From contig AOLX01000014.1 in NCBI GenBank assembly GCA_000336895.1, forward strand, positions 160,581 to 224,580: a stretch of 64,000 nucleotides of DNA, in the 5' to 3' direction. The notes under the pieces are model-generated. The model was not told where the DNA came from, ran no database searches, and saw only the letters and a program-made list of their open reading frames with translations. Each line of letters starts with the position of its first letter. Position 1 is the stretch's first letter. Positions 53,100 to 63,012 of this stretch are shown here, piece after piece. The stretch is from Haloarcula argentinensis DSM 12282 (GTDB taxonomy: Archaea; Halobacteriota; Halobacteria; Halobacteriales; Haloarculaceae). The position numbers were made by a program, and so were the translations under genes.

Positions 53100-54257
53100 A
53101 TGTCGTTTGAAGAACAACAGGACTTCGCCAGACAGGTCGCCGACCTGAACAAGTACGGTCAGGCGCTCAATCGGTGCGAGTCCGTCGACGAAGTCGTCTC
53201 TCTCACGCTCGAAGCGATGTCACTGCTGTTCGAGTTCTCCTACTCTACGTTCGTCGAGGTGCGCGAGGATGACCTCCGAGTCGTCCACAGCACGAACCCG
53301 AACCTCGTTCAGGGCGAGCCACCGAGTGACTTGGCGCGGCGGGCCAGGGACGCCGGCGAGACGCTGGTCGAGCAGGGGTCTGATGCCGCTGTCACGGCCG
53401 ACTCGGACGTGACGGGTGCCCTAGCTGTCCCAGCCCGGATGGGCGACGAGGTGACCGCGGTGTTGGTCACGCGGTCACGGAGCGTCGAGGAGTTCGGGGA
53501 CGAGTACGTCAGGCCGATGGAGATCCTCGCGACGCACGCCGCGACAGCCATCTCAAATATCCGCTCCCGTGAACGGCTAGAACGGGCACACCGGGATCTG
53601 GAACGGCGAAAGGAGATGATCGAGATGTACGACCGACTGCTTCGCCACGACCTGGGCAACGACCTGCAGGTCATCGCCGGGTTCGCCGACGTCGTCGCTG
53701 GACAGGTCGACGGCCAGACCGAGGAGTACGCCGGCAAGATCCAGCGCGCGGCCGAGAGCGCCGCCGACCTCATCCAGCGCGTCGGCGACCTCGTCTCGAC
53801 GCTGGAAACACAGGACAATCCGGAGCCACACGACCTCGAATCTGTCCTTGGGGATACGGTGCGTGACATTGAAGCCAACTACGAGTCGCTGACCGTCGAC
53901 TTCGATGCGGCCGAGTTCGACTATCAGGTGTACGGCGGTGACCTGCTCGACTCGGTGTTCACGAACATCATGTCCAACGCGGCGGTCCACAACGAGGGCG
54001 AGATCAATATGCGAGTGTACCCGGCGGATGTCAGTCCCGACGAGGTTACGGTCTGTTTCGCCGACGACGGGGACGGTGTCTCGCCGGACCTGCGTGCTGA
54101 TATCTTCGAGATGGGGGTCAAGGGCCAGGAGAGTTCAGGCACCGGCTTTGGCCTCGGATTCGTCCGGGCGCTGACTGAATCCTACGGCGGCAGCGTCAGC
54201 GTGGGCGAAAGCGACGCTGGCGGGGCCGAGTTCCGCGTCACGCTCGAACGCGTCTAG
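53100..54257 (+). CDS. GAF-domain sensor histidine kinase
   Basis: 385 aa, soluble. GAF domain at about 18-160, coiled linker, HisKA with LLRHDLGNDLQVIAGF (phospho-accepting His about 183), HATPase with NIMSNAAVHNEG (about 294) and ADDGDGVS (about 322) and GTGFGLGFVRALTESYGG (about 348). Detects an intracellular ligand or redox state and signals to a response regulator not encoded here. The stop overlaps that of the convergent MBL gene by four bases. Confidence 0.93.
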   Translation: MSFEEQQDFARQVADLNKYGQALNRCESVDEVVSLTLEAMSLLFEFSYSTFVEVREDDLRVVHSTNPNLVQGEPPSDLARRARDAGETLVEQGSDAAVTADSDVTGALAVPARMGDEVTAVLVTRSRSVEEFGDEYVRPMEILATHAATAISNIRSRERLERAHRDLERRKEMIEMYDRLLRHDLGNDLQVIAGFADVVAGQVDGQTEEYAGKIQRAAESAADLIQRVGDLVSTLETQDNPEPHDLESVLGDTVRDIEANYESLTVDFDAAEFDYQVYGGDLLDSVFTNIMSNAAVHNEGEINMRVYPADVSPDEVTVCFADDGDGVSPDLRADIFEMGVKGQESSGTGFGLGFVRALTESYGGSVSVGESDAGGAEFRVTLERV

Positions 54258-55006
54258 CTGACTGTTATCGTCAGGCTGTCCTCGGCGAACTGCACGTCGC
54301 CATCGTAGCCCTCTGCTATCGACTCTAGCATCTCCTCGTGTCGCCCCTCGGTGTGTGGATACAGGTGTGTGAGATACACGCGGCCGACCTCGGCGTCGGC
54401 ATCGTGGAGCGTCTGACCGAGGGTCTTCGGCGTCGGGTGGTTCGACACGTCCACATCGTCCGGGAATGAGCAGTCGTGAACGAGTACGGCCGACCCGTCG
54501 GCGAACTCGATGAGATCCGTGAACGCCTCCGAGTCCGCGCCAAACGTTATCGCTGGACCGTCATCGACGGAGAGCCGGTACGCGAAACACTGCATCGAGT
54601 GGCGCGTCTCGCAGGTGTCGCCGCTGAACCCTGCCAGCTCGAACGATCCGCCGTCGAGGTCTTTGAGTGTCAAGTCCAGCCGGTCCTGCATGTAGTCATG
54701 TGTTTCGAGCAGATCCCGAACCAGATCGCTCGTCCCCGGCGGGCCAGCTATCGTGAGGTCCGTCTCACCGGCCAGCCAGCGGGCCTTCATCAGCACGTCG
54801 AGGTCGGAGACGTGGTCAAGATGGTGATGTGTCAGCAAGACGGTGTCGACGCTTTCGTACCCCGCGTCTGTTCGGGCCAGCGAGTGCAACACGCCGCTGC
54901 CACAGTCGATGAGCAAGCGGTTCCCGTCGGACTCCAGCAGATGGCCGGATTGCATTCGAGAGCCGGTGGGCATGGCGCTACCGGTGCCGAGAAACGTGAG
55001 ACGCAT
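54254..55006 (-). CDS. MBL-fold metallo-hydrolase (RNase Z-like)
   Basis: 250 aa. Motif THHHLDHVSD (HxHxDH metal site, about 60-69) and later His-Asp ligands (LVHDCSF, about 180). Opens MRLTFLGTGSAMPTGSRMQSGH, typical of the RNase Z/arylsulfatase-like clade. Could process RNA 3' ends or hydrolyse small phosphodiesters. A 63-codon upstream extension was rejected because it lacks coding character. Confidence 0.9.
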   Translation of the reverse strand: MRLTFLGTGSAMPTGSRMQSGHLLESDGNRLLIDCGSGVLHSLARTDAGYESVDTVLLTHHHLDHVSDLDVLMKARWLAGETDLTIAGPPGTSDLVRDLLETHDYMQDRLDLTLKDLDGGSFELAGFSGDTCETRHSMQCFAYRLSVDDGPAITFGADSEAFTDLIEFADGSAVLVHDCSFPDDVDVSNHPTPKTLGQTLHDADAEVGRVYLTHLYPHTEGRHEEMLESIAEGYDGDVQFAEDSLTITVS

Positions 55007-55289
55007 ACCGGACGACAGCGAGCGAACGGACAAAGGGTTGGTGTCTGGGGGCACACGTCGGCAGGGGAACCACCAGGGAGCGTCAGCGGAGTGAGGGCGG
55101 TGGCCGTCGGCGGGGACGGGGTCAGGGCGGTCGTGTGGGAAGGTCACCCGTCGACGGCGCAGTTCATGCTTGGGACGGGGATAGCAAAAGTTCATCCGTG
55201 GCTCAAAAACCGTTTTAACCGAACCGCGCCTGCGGCAAAACCGCGAAACGGAGCGGGAGACACTTGTGCGAGCACGACGAGAAGCGCAT

Positions 55290-55904
55290 ATGAAGAAATC
55301 ACTCGACGAACACGCTGAGCGGTTCTCCGAACACGCTGACGCGTACGACGAGGATCAGGATTCGGCGGCGTATCGCGCCTGTGTTGATTTTGTTGTCGAG
55401 CACGCGGCTCCCGAAAGCGACGACGTGGTACTCGACCTCGGCACTGGCACCGGAGCCATCGCGTTCGCGCTCGCGCCCGATGCACGGGAGATTATCGGCC
55501 GCGACATCAGCGACGGGATGCTGGAGAAAGCTCGGGAGAAAGCCGACGAGCGCGGCGTCAAGAACGTCTCCTTCGCCGACGGTCGCTTCCGCGCTCCGAA
55601 CGTCGACCGCCCAGTAGACATCGTCACATCGAACTTCGCGATGCACCACCTTGGCGACGACGAGAAACGCGAGGCTATCGATACCATCGCCGATCTGGGG
55701 CCGCGACGAATCGTCCTCGGGGACGTGATGCTGTTCGGCGACGACGACCCCGACGCACCGTTTTACAGCCCCGAAGTCGACGACCCGGCGACGGTCGGTG
55801 TCCTTGCCGACGCCTTCACTGATGCCGGCTACGCGCTGACAGCTGTCGAGATGGTTACCGAACAGGCCGGCGTGCTGGTCGCCGAACGGACCGACTCGGA
55901 CTGA
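55290..55904 (+). CDS. class I SAM-dependent methyltransferase
   Basis: 204 aa. SAM-binding motif I is VLDLGTGTGAIAFALA (about 48-63), motif II DISDG (about 73), then FADGRFRAP and VTSNFAMHHL (motif III/IV). Substrate unknown. ATG 55290 is used rather than an earlier in-frame start that would add eight basic residues. Confidence 0.9.
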   Translation: MKKSLDEHAERFSEHADAYDEDQDSAAYRACVDFVVEHAAPESDDVVLDLGTGTGAIAFALAPDAREIIGRDISDGMLEKAREKADERGVKNVSFADGRFRAPNVDRPVDIVTSNFAMHHLGDDEKREAIDTIADLGPRRIVLGDVMLFGDDDPDAPFYSPEVDDPATVGVLADAFTDAGYALTAVEMVTEQAGVLVAERTDSD

Positions 55905-55927
55905 AGCGGGTGGGTCGCTGAACCGGC

Positions 55928-56743
55928 TCAGCGGTAGTTTCTGTACGCCCAGAACGAGACGTATAGCGTCAGGACCAGCAGCCCGCCGAGGAAGAAGGCC
56001 ACGCCGGGCTCGATATGGAAGCCGCCACCGGCCGCGGCGTCGGTCGTCAGTTGCCGCGCTTCCTCGGTCATCGCTTCGACCGGCGTATCGGCTTCCGGAG
56101 CCGGAGTACTTCTCGGGGCTTGCGTGGCGTCTGGTGTCTCCGTCGCCTCGGCTATCTGGAATCCGCCGTCATCCGACGCTGTCGGGGTCGGTGTGGCTTC
56201 TGTCTGGTTCGCCGCGTCCAGACGCTCGGCGTCCCCGCCGCCCTGCGCACTGTCACCGGCGGTTCCCGTATCGCCGCCGGCCCCCGAGCTCCCGAACTGG
56301 ATCGGGAACTGCCCGAGCAGGAGTTGCAGCATGACGCTGGCCGCGGTGAGAATCCCGATGACAGGCAGGACGCGGCGGACGAGCGACCGGAGCGACTGCT
56401 TGCGCTCCTGCGTCCCGACGAACAACACCAGCGGGTCCTCCGGGGGCTCGTACACCTTCATTTCCTGCCCTTTCTCGGAGTACTGGACCCCGGCGACGGT
56501 GATCAGCTCTTCGTCTTCCAGTTTCTCCAGATGATACGAGACCTTCTGTATCGACATATCGAGTCGGTCGGCCAGCTCGGAAGGCGTTCCCGGCTCGTCG
56601 TAGACGGTGTTGAGAATCTCTCTGGCCGTTTCCGAAGAGAGGGCATCGAGTACGGCTGAGACGTCTTCGTCGACCCCAACGACCTGTAGCTCCCCGTCCT
56701 GTGAGGTGCTCGTGTCGGGACCGCGGGAGGGCAGCAACGACAT
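55928..56743 (-). CDS. membrane-anchored winged-helix regulator
   Basis: 271 aa. The N-terminal 100 residues are an ArsR-type winged helix (ALSSETAREILNTVYDEPGTPSELADRLDMSIQKVSYHLEKLEDEELI). TM1 is at about 125-145, an outside acidic/Thr-rich loop spans about 150-240, and TM2 is at about 245-265. So the DNA-binding domain and both chain ends are cytoplasmic, with a loop exposed outside: the layout of a one-component membrane sensor. Signal and targets unknown. Divergent neighbour genes show no obvious target. Confidence 0.85.
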   Translation of the reverse strand: MSLLPSRGPDTSTSQDGELQVVGVDEDVSAVLDALSSETAREILNTVYDEPGTPSELADRLDMSIQKVSYHLEKLEDEELITVAGVQYSEKGQEMKVYEPPEDPLVLFVGTQERKQSLRSLVRRVLPVIGILTAASVMLQLLLGQFPIQFGSSGAGGDTGTAGDSAQGGGDAERLDAANQTEATPTPTASDDGGFQIAEATETPDATQAPRSTPAPEADTPVEAMTEEARQLTTDAAAGGGFHIEPGVAFFLGGLLVLTLYVSFWAYRNYR

Positions 56744-56813
56744 ATATTGCGTTCACTGCCGCCCAGCGTAATGAATCTCGTGGAACCTCACAGGGCTATT
56801 TGAGTCTGGAGAG

Positions 56814-57689
56814 TCACTCCAGCCAGTCGGTCACGGACTCCACTGCGTCCGGCGAGATCGAGGCCCGGGGCGGCCGCACCGTCGCGTGGTCGATGATGCC
56901 GCGGCCGGCGAGCAACGCCTTCACCATGGGTGCGAAGCCGAACTCGGCACACGCTTCTGAAACCGGTGAGAGGATGTCTCGTTGGACCGCTCTGGCCTGT
57001 TCGACATCACCGCTGGCGACGGCGGTGCCCGCCCGCTCCAGATCGTCGAACAGCAGGTGTGAGAGCGCGCTGACGCCGCCGTCGCCGCCCAGCACGAGCG
57101 ACGGGACGAACAGGCCGTCGTGGCCCTGATAGACGCTGAAGTCTTTGGGCGTCTGATTCATGACCCCGGTGACGTATGGGAGGTCGCCCGAGGAGTCCTT
57201 GAGTCCCGCGACAGCGTCGGACTGGGCGAGTTCGGCGACCGTCTCGACGGAGAGTTCCTGTCCGACAGCTCCTGGTATGTTGTAGAGGTAGACGGGTAGT
57301 GGCGCGTCGGCCAGCACCGCGTCGAAGAACGCCTCGTTGCCCGCTCCGCTCGCCTGGCCGCCGTAGTACGACGGCACGACCAGCGTGCTGTCCGCGCCCT
57401 GTTCGGCGGCAAACGCCATCCGTTCGTGAACAGTCGCAACGTCAGTGGCGGCCGTCCCAACGATGACGCGGCAGTCGTCAGGCGCTGTCTTCGCCGCGGT
57501 TCGGACGACGGTCCGGTACTCCTGCGGTGACAGCGTCTCGAACTCGCCGGTCGTTCCACAGGGAACGATGCCGTCGACGCCGGCCGCCACGACGTGTCGG
57601 ATCAGTGATTCCAGGCCAGCAACATCGAGGTTGCCGTCGGCGTCGAATGGCGTCACCAGCGGCGTCAGTACGTCGAAGGATTCGGCCAT
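56814..57689 (-). CDS. DapA/KdgA family aldolase
   Basis: 291 aa TIM barrel. The Schiff-base Lys lies in VAGLKDSSGDL (about 160) and the Tyr in PVYLYNIPG (about 132); GTTGEFETLS (about 43) is the substrate loop. Haloarchaeal members are often 2-keto-3-deoxygluconate aldolases rather than dihydrodipicolinate synthases. Start ATG 57689 was preferred to the in-frame start 53 codons upstream. Confidence 0.9.
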   Translation of the reverse strand: MAESFDVLTPLVTPFDADGNLDVAGLESLIRHVVAAGVDGIVPCGTTGEFETLSPQEYRTVVRTAAKTAPDDCRVIVGTAATDVATVHERMAFAAEQGADSTLVVPSYYGGQASGAGNEAFFDAVLADAPLPVYLYNIPGAVGQELSVETVAELAQSDAVAGLKDSSGDLPYVTGVMNQTPKDFSVYQGHDGLFVPSLVLGGDGGVSALSHLLFDDLERAGTAVASGDVEQARAVQRDILSPVSEACAEFGFAPMVKALLAGRGIIDHATVRPPRASISPDAVESVTDWLE

Positions 57690-57786
57690 GCACCAGGTCT
57701 GACGCGGCGGTCGCTTAGGCGTTTTCCCCGTCGATATGGCGGAACCCACTTGCCGTGGCAGTCCTACTGGTCGGTAAGAGCCGACA

Positions 57787-60537
57787 ATGGGAGGACGCGA
57801 GCGTCTCGCAGCGATGGACCCGGGCTTCGACCCGGAGGCGGTCGACATCGACGATGGCGAGGTGCTGGACCGCCTCGCACCCGTCGTTCAGGAGTGGTGG
57901 GTCGAGCAGTTCGGCGAGTTCGTCCCCGGCAACGGCGGCTTCTTCACGCCGCCACAGAAGGAGGCCATCCCGCTCATCCACGAGCGCGAGAACGCCCTCA
58001 TCTGCGCGCCCACAGGGAGCGGCAAGACCCTCGCATCCTTTACCGGCATCATCAACGAACTGTTCGGGAAGGCCCGCGAGGACGAACTCGAAAACTCCGT
58101 CTACTGCCTGTACGTCTCGCCGCTGAAGTCGCTGGCCAACGACATCCACCGGAACCTCGGACAGCCGCTGGACGGCATCACGGCCAAGCTTGCGGAGCGC
58201 GGCGAGGACGTGGAGATACGGCACGCCATCCGTCACGGTGACACCAGCGACAGCGAGCGACAGGCGATGCTCGAAACGACGCCCCACATCCTCAATACGA
58301 CGCCGGAAACCCTCGCAATTCTGCTGAACTCCCCGAAATTCAAGCAGAAGCTCGAAACCATCGAGTACGTCATCGTCGATGAGATCCACAGCCTCGCCGA
58401 GAACAAGCGCGGGACCCACCTCTCGGTGTCACTGGAACGCCTCGAAGAGATGGTCGAGACGTCCCCAACGCGGATCGGCTGTTCGGCGACCGTCGAGCCG
58501 CTCGACACCGTCGCGGAGTTCCTGGTCGGCCGCGAGGAGCCCGGCGGCGACCCTCGCGACTACGAGATCGTCGACACGCGCTTCGCCCGTGATTTCGACA
58601 TGGAGCTGTCCTGTCCAGCCGACGACCTCATCAACACGCCGCGGGATATCGTCACCGAGCGGTTCTACAAGCAACTTCACGAGCACATCCAGTCGCATAC
58701 GAACACGCTCGTGTTCACGAACACGCGCTCGGGGGCCGAACGGGTCCTGCATAACCTCCGCGAGAAGTTCGACGGCTACGACGAATCGAACTCCGGCTGT
58801 CATCACGGCTCGCTCTCGAAGGAGCGACGCCGCGACATCGAGGAGTCGCTGAAGGAGGGGTCACTCGATGTGGTGACGACCTCGACCAGCCTGGAACTGG
58901 GTATCGACATGCCTCACATCGATCTCGTCGTGCAGGTCGGGTCGCCCAAGTCCGTCGCCGCGTTGCTCCAGCGGATCGGCCGCGCGGGCCACCAACTCGG
59001 CGAGACTGTCGAGGGCCGCGTCATCGCGCTCGACCGCGACGAACTGATCGAGTGTGCGGTGATGCTCGAAAAGGCCGAGCGGGGCTTTGTCGACCGCGTG
59101 TTCATCCCCGAGAACGCACAGGACGTGGCAACCCAGCACGTCTATGGCATGGCTATCAACGATGTCCGCCCGGAGGCGACGTTCAAGAGTGTCCTCCGTC
59201 GGGCCTACCCGTACCGGGATTACGACGACGAGGACTGGGAGCAGCTGATGCGGTATATGACTGCTGATTACCCGGGAATGGAGGACAAGAACGTCTACGC
59301 CAAGATCTGGCGGGACACCAACGACGCGCCCGACGGCGAGCACCACTACGAGGAGTACGACGTGGGTGAGCACCTCATCGGCAAACGCGGTCGGCTCGCG
59401 CGGGTCATCTACATGACCAACATCGGGACGATTCCGGACTCGTTTACTTGCGACGTGGTCACCCGGAGCGACGACAGCTGGGTCGGCCAACTGGACGAAT
59501 CGTATCTGGACACCTTAGAGAAAGGCGACGTGTTCGTCCTCGGTGGGGACAACTTCGAGTACCGCTACCGTCGCGGGTCGAAGGTGTACGTCGACCGGAC
59601 CGCCGCCCGCCCGACGGTGCCGTCGTGGTTCTCCGAACGCCTCCCGCTGTCGTACGACCTCGGCCGCGAGATACTCGACTTTCAGGGCCAACTGCTGGAC
59701 CGACTGGCCGACGGCGGGATGTCCGAAGTCCGGAACTGGCTCCGGACGTTCCCCGTCGACGAGAACAGCGTCCGGGCCATCGCGCGGATGTTCCGCGAGC
59801 AGGTAGCCTATGCCGGCTCGGACAGTGTGGCTACGACCGACCGGCTCGTCATCGAGGAGACGCTTGACCACGACGAGTACGAACGGCACTACCACGTCCA
59901 CTCGAACTACGGCCGGCGGTTCAACGACGGCTTTTCTCGGCTACTGGCGTATCACATCGCCCGGGAAGCAAGCGCGAACGTTCAGGTCGCCGTCGCCGAC
60001 AACGGCTTCACGCTCTCGATGCCGCTGAACCGGAAGGTGGACATCGCGCGAATCGTCCGCGATTTGGACCCAGAGACGGCCCGCGAGGACCTCCGGGCCA
60101 GCCTCGACGGGACGGACCTTCTCCAGCGGTACTTCCGCATCAACGCCACGCGGTCGCTGATGATTCTCAAACGCTACAAGGGCTACGAGAAGTCCGCCAG
60201 CGAACAACAGGTGTCCTCGGAGATGCTGCTCGGGTTTGCCGAGGACCTCGGCGACTTCGCCGTCGTCGAGGAGACTTACCGCGAGATTCTGGAGGACAAA
60301 CTGAACGTCGACGGCATCGAGACGGTCTTGCGTGCGATACGGGACGGCGATGTGGATGTGGTACGAACCCGAGTCGACTCGCCGTCACCGCGCGCCTTTG
60401 GCCTTGCGACGCTGATGGCCAGCGACGTGGTGCTCGCCGAGGACGAGTCGGCTGTCTTACAGGAGTTCCACCAGCGAGTCCTGAATGAAATAGAGGACGG
60501 AGATGCCGATGACAGCGCTGTCGCCACTGACGATTGA
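57787..60537 (+). CDS. lhr: Lhr-type DEAD/DEAH-box helicase
   Basis: 916 aa. Helicase motifs: Walker A APTGSGKT (about 77), DEIH (about 199), SAT (about 224), QRIGRAGH (about 397), and the Lhr-specific winged-helix and C-terminal domains, including the DRLADGGMSEVRNWLR region. An ATG nine codons in (57814) is an alternative start. Lhr unwinds DNA and RNA:DNA during repair and transcription. Its stop is 93 nt before the carbonic anhydrase start. Confidence 0.93.
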   Translation: MGGRERLAAMDPGFDPEAVDIDDGEVLDRLAPVVQEWWVEQFGEFVPGNGGFFTPPQKEAIPLIHERENALICAPTGSGKTLASFTGIINELFGKAREDELENSVYCLYVSPLKSLANDIHRNLGQPLDGITAKLAERGEDVEIRHAIRHGDTSDSERQAMLETTPHILNTTPETLAILLNSPKFKQKLETIEYVIVDEIHSLAENKRGTHLSVSLERLEEMVETSPTRIGCSATVEPLDTVAEFLVGREEPGGDPRDYEIVDTRFARDFDMELSCPADDLINTPRDIVTERFYKQLHEHIQSHTNTLVFTNTRSGAERVLHNLREKFDGYDESNSGCHHGSLSKERRRDIEESLKEGSLDVVTTSTSLELGIDMPHIDLVVQVGSPKSVAALLQRIGRAGHQLGETVEGRVIALDRDELIECAVMLEKAERGFVDRVFIPENAQDVATQHVYGMAINDVRPEATFKSVLRRAYPYRDYDDEDWEQLMRYMTADYPGMEDKNVYAKIWRDTNDAPDGEHHYEEYDVGEHLIGKRGRLARVIYMTNIGTIPDSFTCDVVTRSDDSWVGQLDESYLDTLEKGDVFVLGGDNFEYRYRRGSKVYVDRTAARPTVPSWFSERLPLSYDLGREILDFQGQLLDRLADGGMSEVRNWLRTFPVDENSVRAIARMFREQVAYAGSDSVATTDRLVIEETLDHDEYERHYHVHSNYGRRFNDGFSRLLAYHIAREASANVQVAVADNGFTLSMPLNRKVDIARIVRDLDPETAREDLRASLDGTDLLQRYFRINATRSLMILKRYKGYEKSASEQQVSSEMLLGFAEDLGDFAVVEETYREILEDKLNVDGIETVLRAIRDGDVDVVRTRVDSPSPRAFGLATLMASDVVLAEDESAVLQEFHQRVLNEIEDGDADDSAVATDD

Positions 60538-60629
60538 GAGCTGGCACTGTTCGACTTGTGTGTCTTCCGTTCACTGTACTGCCATCGAGCAAGCAGTAAA
60601 GGCCACGGGGCACAAAGGCGTGTTCTGCA

Positions 60630-61268
60630 ATGCCACACCACACACATGGGAGCGACGACGGGCACGAGCACAGCGAGCCGGAGGCCGGCCACGTCCACGA
60701 ATCGGTTGACGACGGCGTCGACGCGAGAGACGACTGGGCGCGTCGACGGCGCAAGGGCATCCCGACCGACAAGCAACTGCTGGTCGTCGCGTGTATGGAC
60801 GAGCGAATTCCCGTCGAGGACGCGCTCGGGCTCTCGCTGGGCGATGCACAGATATACCGGAACGCCGGCGGCAAAGTAACAGACGACGTAATTCGCTCGG
60901 CAGCGCTGACAACACAGTATTTCGATACGACGGAAATTATCGTCGTCAACCACACCGACTGTGGGATGATGAGCGCGTCCGACGAGGACATCGTTGCGGG
61001 GTTCGAGGCCGCGGTCGATGGTGACCTCGATGATATCGATCTGGACCCGGCACTGCCGGAGCTAAACATCGGTGACGCGTCAATCGCGGAGTGGGTCCGG
61101 ATGACCGACGACATCGACGCGGCCTGTGCGGCACAGGTTGAGTACCTCGAAAACCACGAGCTGATTCCCGACGACGTCACGGTGACAGGGTACGTCTATG
61201 AAGTCGAGAGCGGCCACCTCCGCCGACCCGGCGAGCGGGTCGCCGAACAGGTCAACGAGCGCGTGTAG
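60630..61268 (+). CDS. beta-carbonic anhydrase
   Basis: 212 aa. Zinc ligands are Cys in CMDERIPVED (about 55), His/Cys in VNHTDCGMM (about 110), with NAGGKVTDDVI near 80. A His/Glu-rich N terminus (about 1-32: THGSDDGHEHSEPEAGHVH) is unusual and may help metal loading. Catalyses CO2 hydration; beta class, close to the cab group of archaea. Confidence 0.93.
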   Translation: MPHHTHGSDDGHEHSEPEAGHVHESVDDGVDARDDWARRRRKGIPTDKQLLVVACMDERIPVEDALGLSLGDAQIYRNAGGKVTDDVIRSAALTTQYFDTTEIIVVNHTDCGMMSASDEDIVAGFEAAVDGDLDDIDLDPALPELNIGDASIAEWVRMTDDIDAACAAQVEYLENHELIPDDVTVTGYVYEVESGHLRRPGERVAEQVNERV

Positions 61269-61341
61269 TCCGCTACGGTCACCACCGGGTGACTGAGACA
61301 GGACGGAACAGTATCGGGACAAACGTGCTGTCCGCGGCTGC

Positions 61342-62409
61342 CTACTGCTCGGCGACGACCGGACAGTTGACCATCGCCGCGCCGGAGGCCAGGATGTCGG
61401 CGTCTTGGGCCGAGTCGAGATTCGAAACGCTGTCGAAGTCCGCGTTGTCGAAGATGTTGACCAGCCACAGCGGCGAGTAGCCGTCGTCACCCGGCACTGT
61501 TGCGGTGACGTTGTGCGTCTGGTCGCTCCCCTCTTCCGAGAGGAACCCGGACGGCGGGCCCCCGCCGTCCTCGTCGGGGTTCGCGTTGAAGCTCACGTAA
61601 ATCGGGGAGAGCGGGACGGTACCGTCGGACGACGATAGCGACGCCTCGCCGAACAGGAAGTACGGGACTACTTCGCCATCGTACCAGCCCTCGACCAAGT
61701 CGGCCGAACTGCTATCGGCACTGTGTCGTAGCTCCGCGGTTGATCCGGCGGGAACCACAGGGCAGTTCTTGATCGTCTCCGTCGGCTCGATGTCGTAACC
61801 CGCCTCCCGAATATGAGAAACGCTGGCCGCCGTGTTCGCTTCATAGCCGTCGGGCACTGTCACTTTGTGGACTTGCCAGAAATCGTTGTACCCCTCGTCG
61901 CCGGGCACCACGTCGATGATGTTGAGTTGGTCCTCGACCGGGTCACCGTTTTCGTAAAACAGCGCGTAAATCGGGGCCGCCTCGGTCGGCTGGACGTCGA
62001 AATCGTAGTACTCGATAACAGTTCCGTCGGGCCCGTACCCCTGTGTCAGGAACTGCTCGTCGAAGTCGATTGGCTCGTCGGCGTCCGGAAGCGCGTCGTT
62101 TGCGCTGCGCTGGTGGAGCATCCCAGCGGCGTCGCTGAATCGGTCGACTGACGCCATCGGGGCGTCGCTGGGATCAGTGGGGCCCATATCGCCGTCCATC
62201 GATCCTTCGGTCATCTCTTCCCCCTCATCCATTGCATCGCCGTCCGTCATCTCACTCTCAGTCATCCCACCTTCGGTCATCTCGCCCTCAGTCATTTCAC
62301 CGTCTGTTCCGCCACCGCCGTTACTGTCGCTACCGCTACACCCTGCGAGTGCGAGTACAGTCCCGGTGCTTGCAAGCGTCGTGAGGAAGCTGCGTCGAGT
62401 GTCTGTCAT
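61342..62409 (-). CDS. Tat lipoprotein with Met/acidic linker and two related domains
   Basis: 355 aa. MTDTRRSFLTTLASTGTVLALAGC is a twin-arginine lipoprotein signal (Cys about 24). A low-complexity linker of repeated EMTEG-type units follows (about 40-85). The rest is two related beta domains, about 90-225 and 226-355, each with VPGDxGYxxxW...VP and ending in NCPVV. Duplication and the pair of conserved Cys (one per domain) are notable. Unknown function; likely extracellular. Confidence 0.8.
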   Translation of the reverse strand: MTDTRRSFLTTLASTGTVLALAGCSGSDSNGGGGTDGEMTEGEMTEGGMTESEMTDGDAMDEGEEMTEGSMDGDMGPTDPSDAPMASVDRFSDAAGMLHQRSANDALPDADEPIDFDEQFLTQGYGPDGTVIEYYDFDVQPTEAAPIYALFYENGDPVEDQLNIIDVVPGDEGYNDFWQVHKVTVPDGYEANTAASVSHIREAGYDIEPTETIKNCPVVPAGSTAELRHSADSSSADLVEGWYDGEVVPYFLFGEASLSSSDGTVPLSPIYVSFNANPDEDGGGPPSGFLSEEGSDQTHNVTATVPGDDGYSPLWLVNIFDNADFDSVSNLDSAQDADILASGAAMVNCPVVAEQ

Positions 62410-62550
62410 ATTCCGTCTGGACACGCGATGGATTATCTAAAGAGACTTTTTCGAACTCCGGATGAACTGTCTCCCGTGTTCGGGTCGGAACTCTTCCAAT
62501 TTCACCCCTGAGCCAAACCGTTAATCCGCGGCCAGCCCCTCAATTCTGAC

Positions 62551-63012
62551 ATGGAGTCGCTTCACCCGCGGGTGAGACTGCTGTGGGTTCTGTCGACAGG
62601 TATCCAGGCGTCGGTACTCGGCGTCATCGCGTATCTCGTCGACCGGTTCGCTATCTCGCTGCCACAGACGGTCATCGTCGGCGGCTGGGTTGTGCTCGTG
62701 CTTCTGGGCGTCGCCCACGCCGTCGCTGCTCACCGCATCTGGCGTTTTGACCTGCAGGACGACGCGCTCTTTCTCCTTCGTGGTGTCGTCACCCGGACCG
62801 ACACGTCGGTGCCGTACGTCCGCGTCCAGCACGTCGACACCACGCGCGGCCCGGTCGAACGCGCAATCGGGCTAGCGAGCGTTGTCGTCTACACCGCCGG
62901 GACCCGCGGCGCGGACATCACCATTCCCGGGCTACGACCGGAACGGGCGACCGAACTACGCGAACAACTCCGTGACCTCGCGAACGAGAGTGAGGCCACG
63001 GACGCGGTATGA
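62551..63012 (+). CDS. PH-domain membrane protein (YdbS/DUF304-like)
   Basis: 153 aa. Two TMs near the N terminus (about 10-30 and 42-62) followed by a PH-like beta domain with DDALFLLRGVVTRTDTSVPYVRVQHVDTTRGPVERAIGLASVVV (about 70-112). Family common in Firmicutes and archaea; role unknown. The last four bases (ATGA) overlap the start of the next gene. Confidence 0.9.
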   Translation: MESLHPRVRLLWVLSTGIQASVLGVIAYLVDRFAISLPQTVIVGGWVVLVLLGVAHAVAAHRIWRFDLQDDALFLLRGVVTRTDTSVPYVRVQHVDTTRGPVERAIGLASVVVYTAGTRGADITIPGLRPERATELREQLRDLANESEATDAV

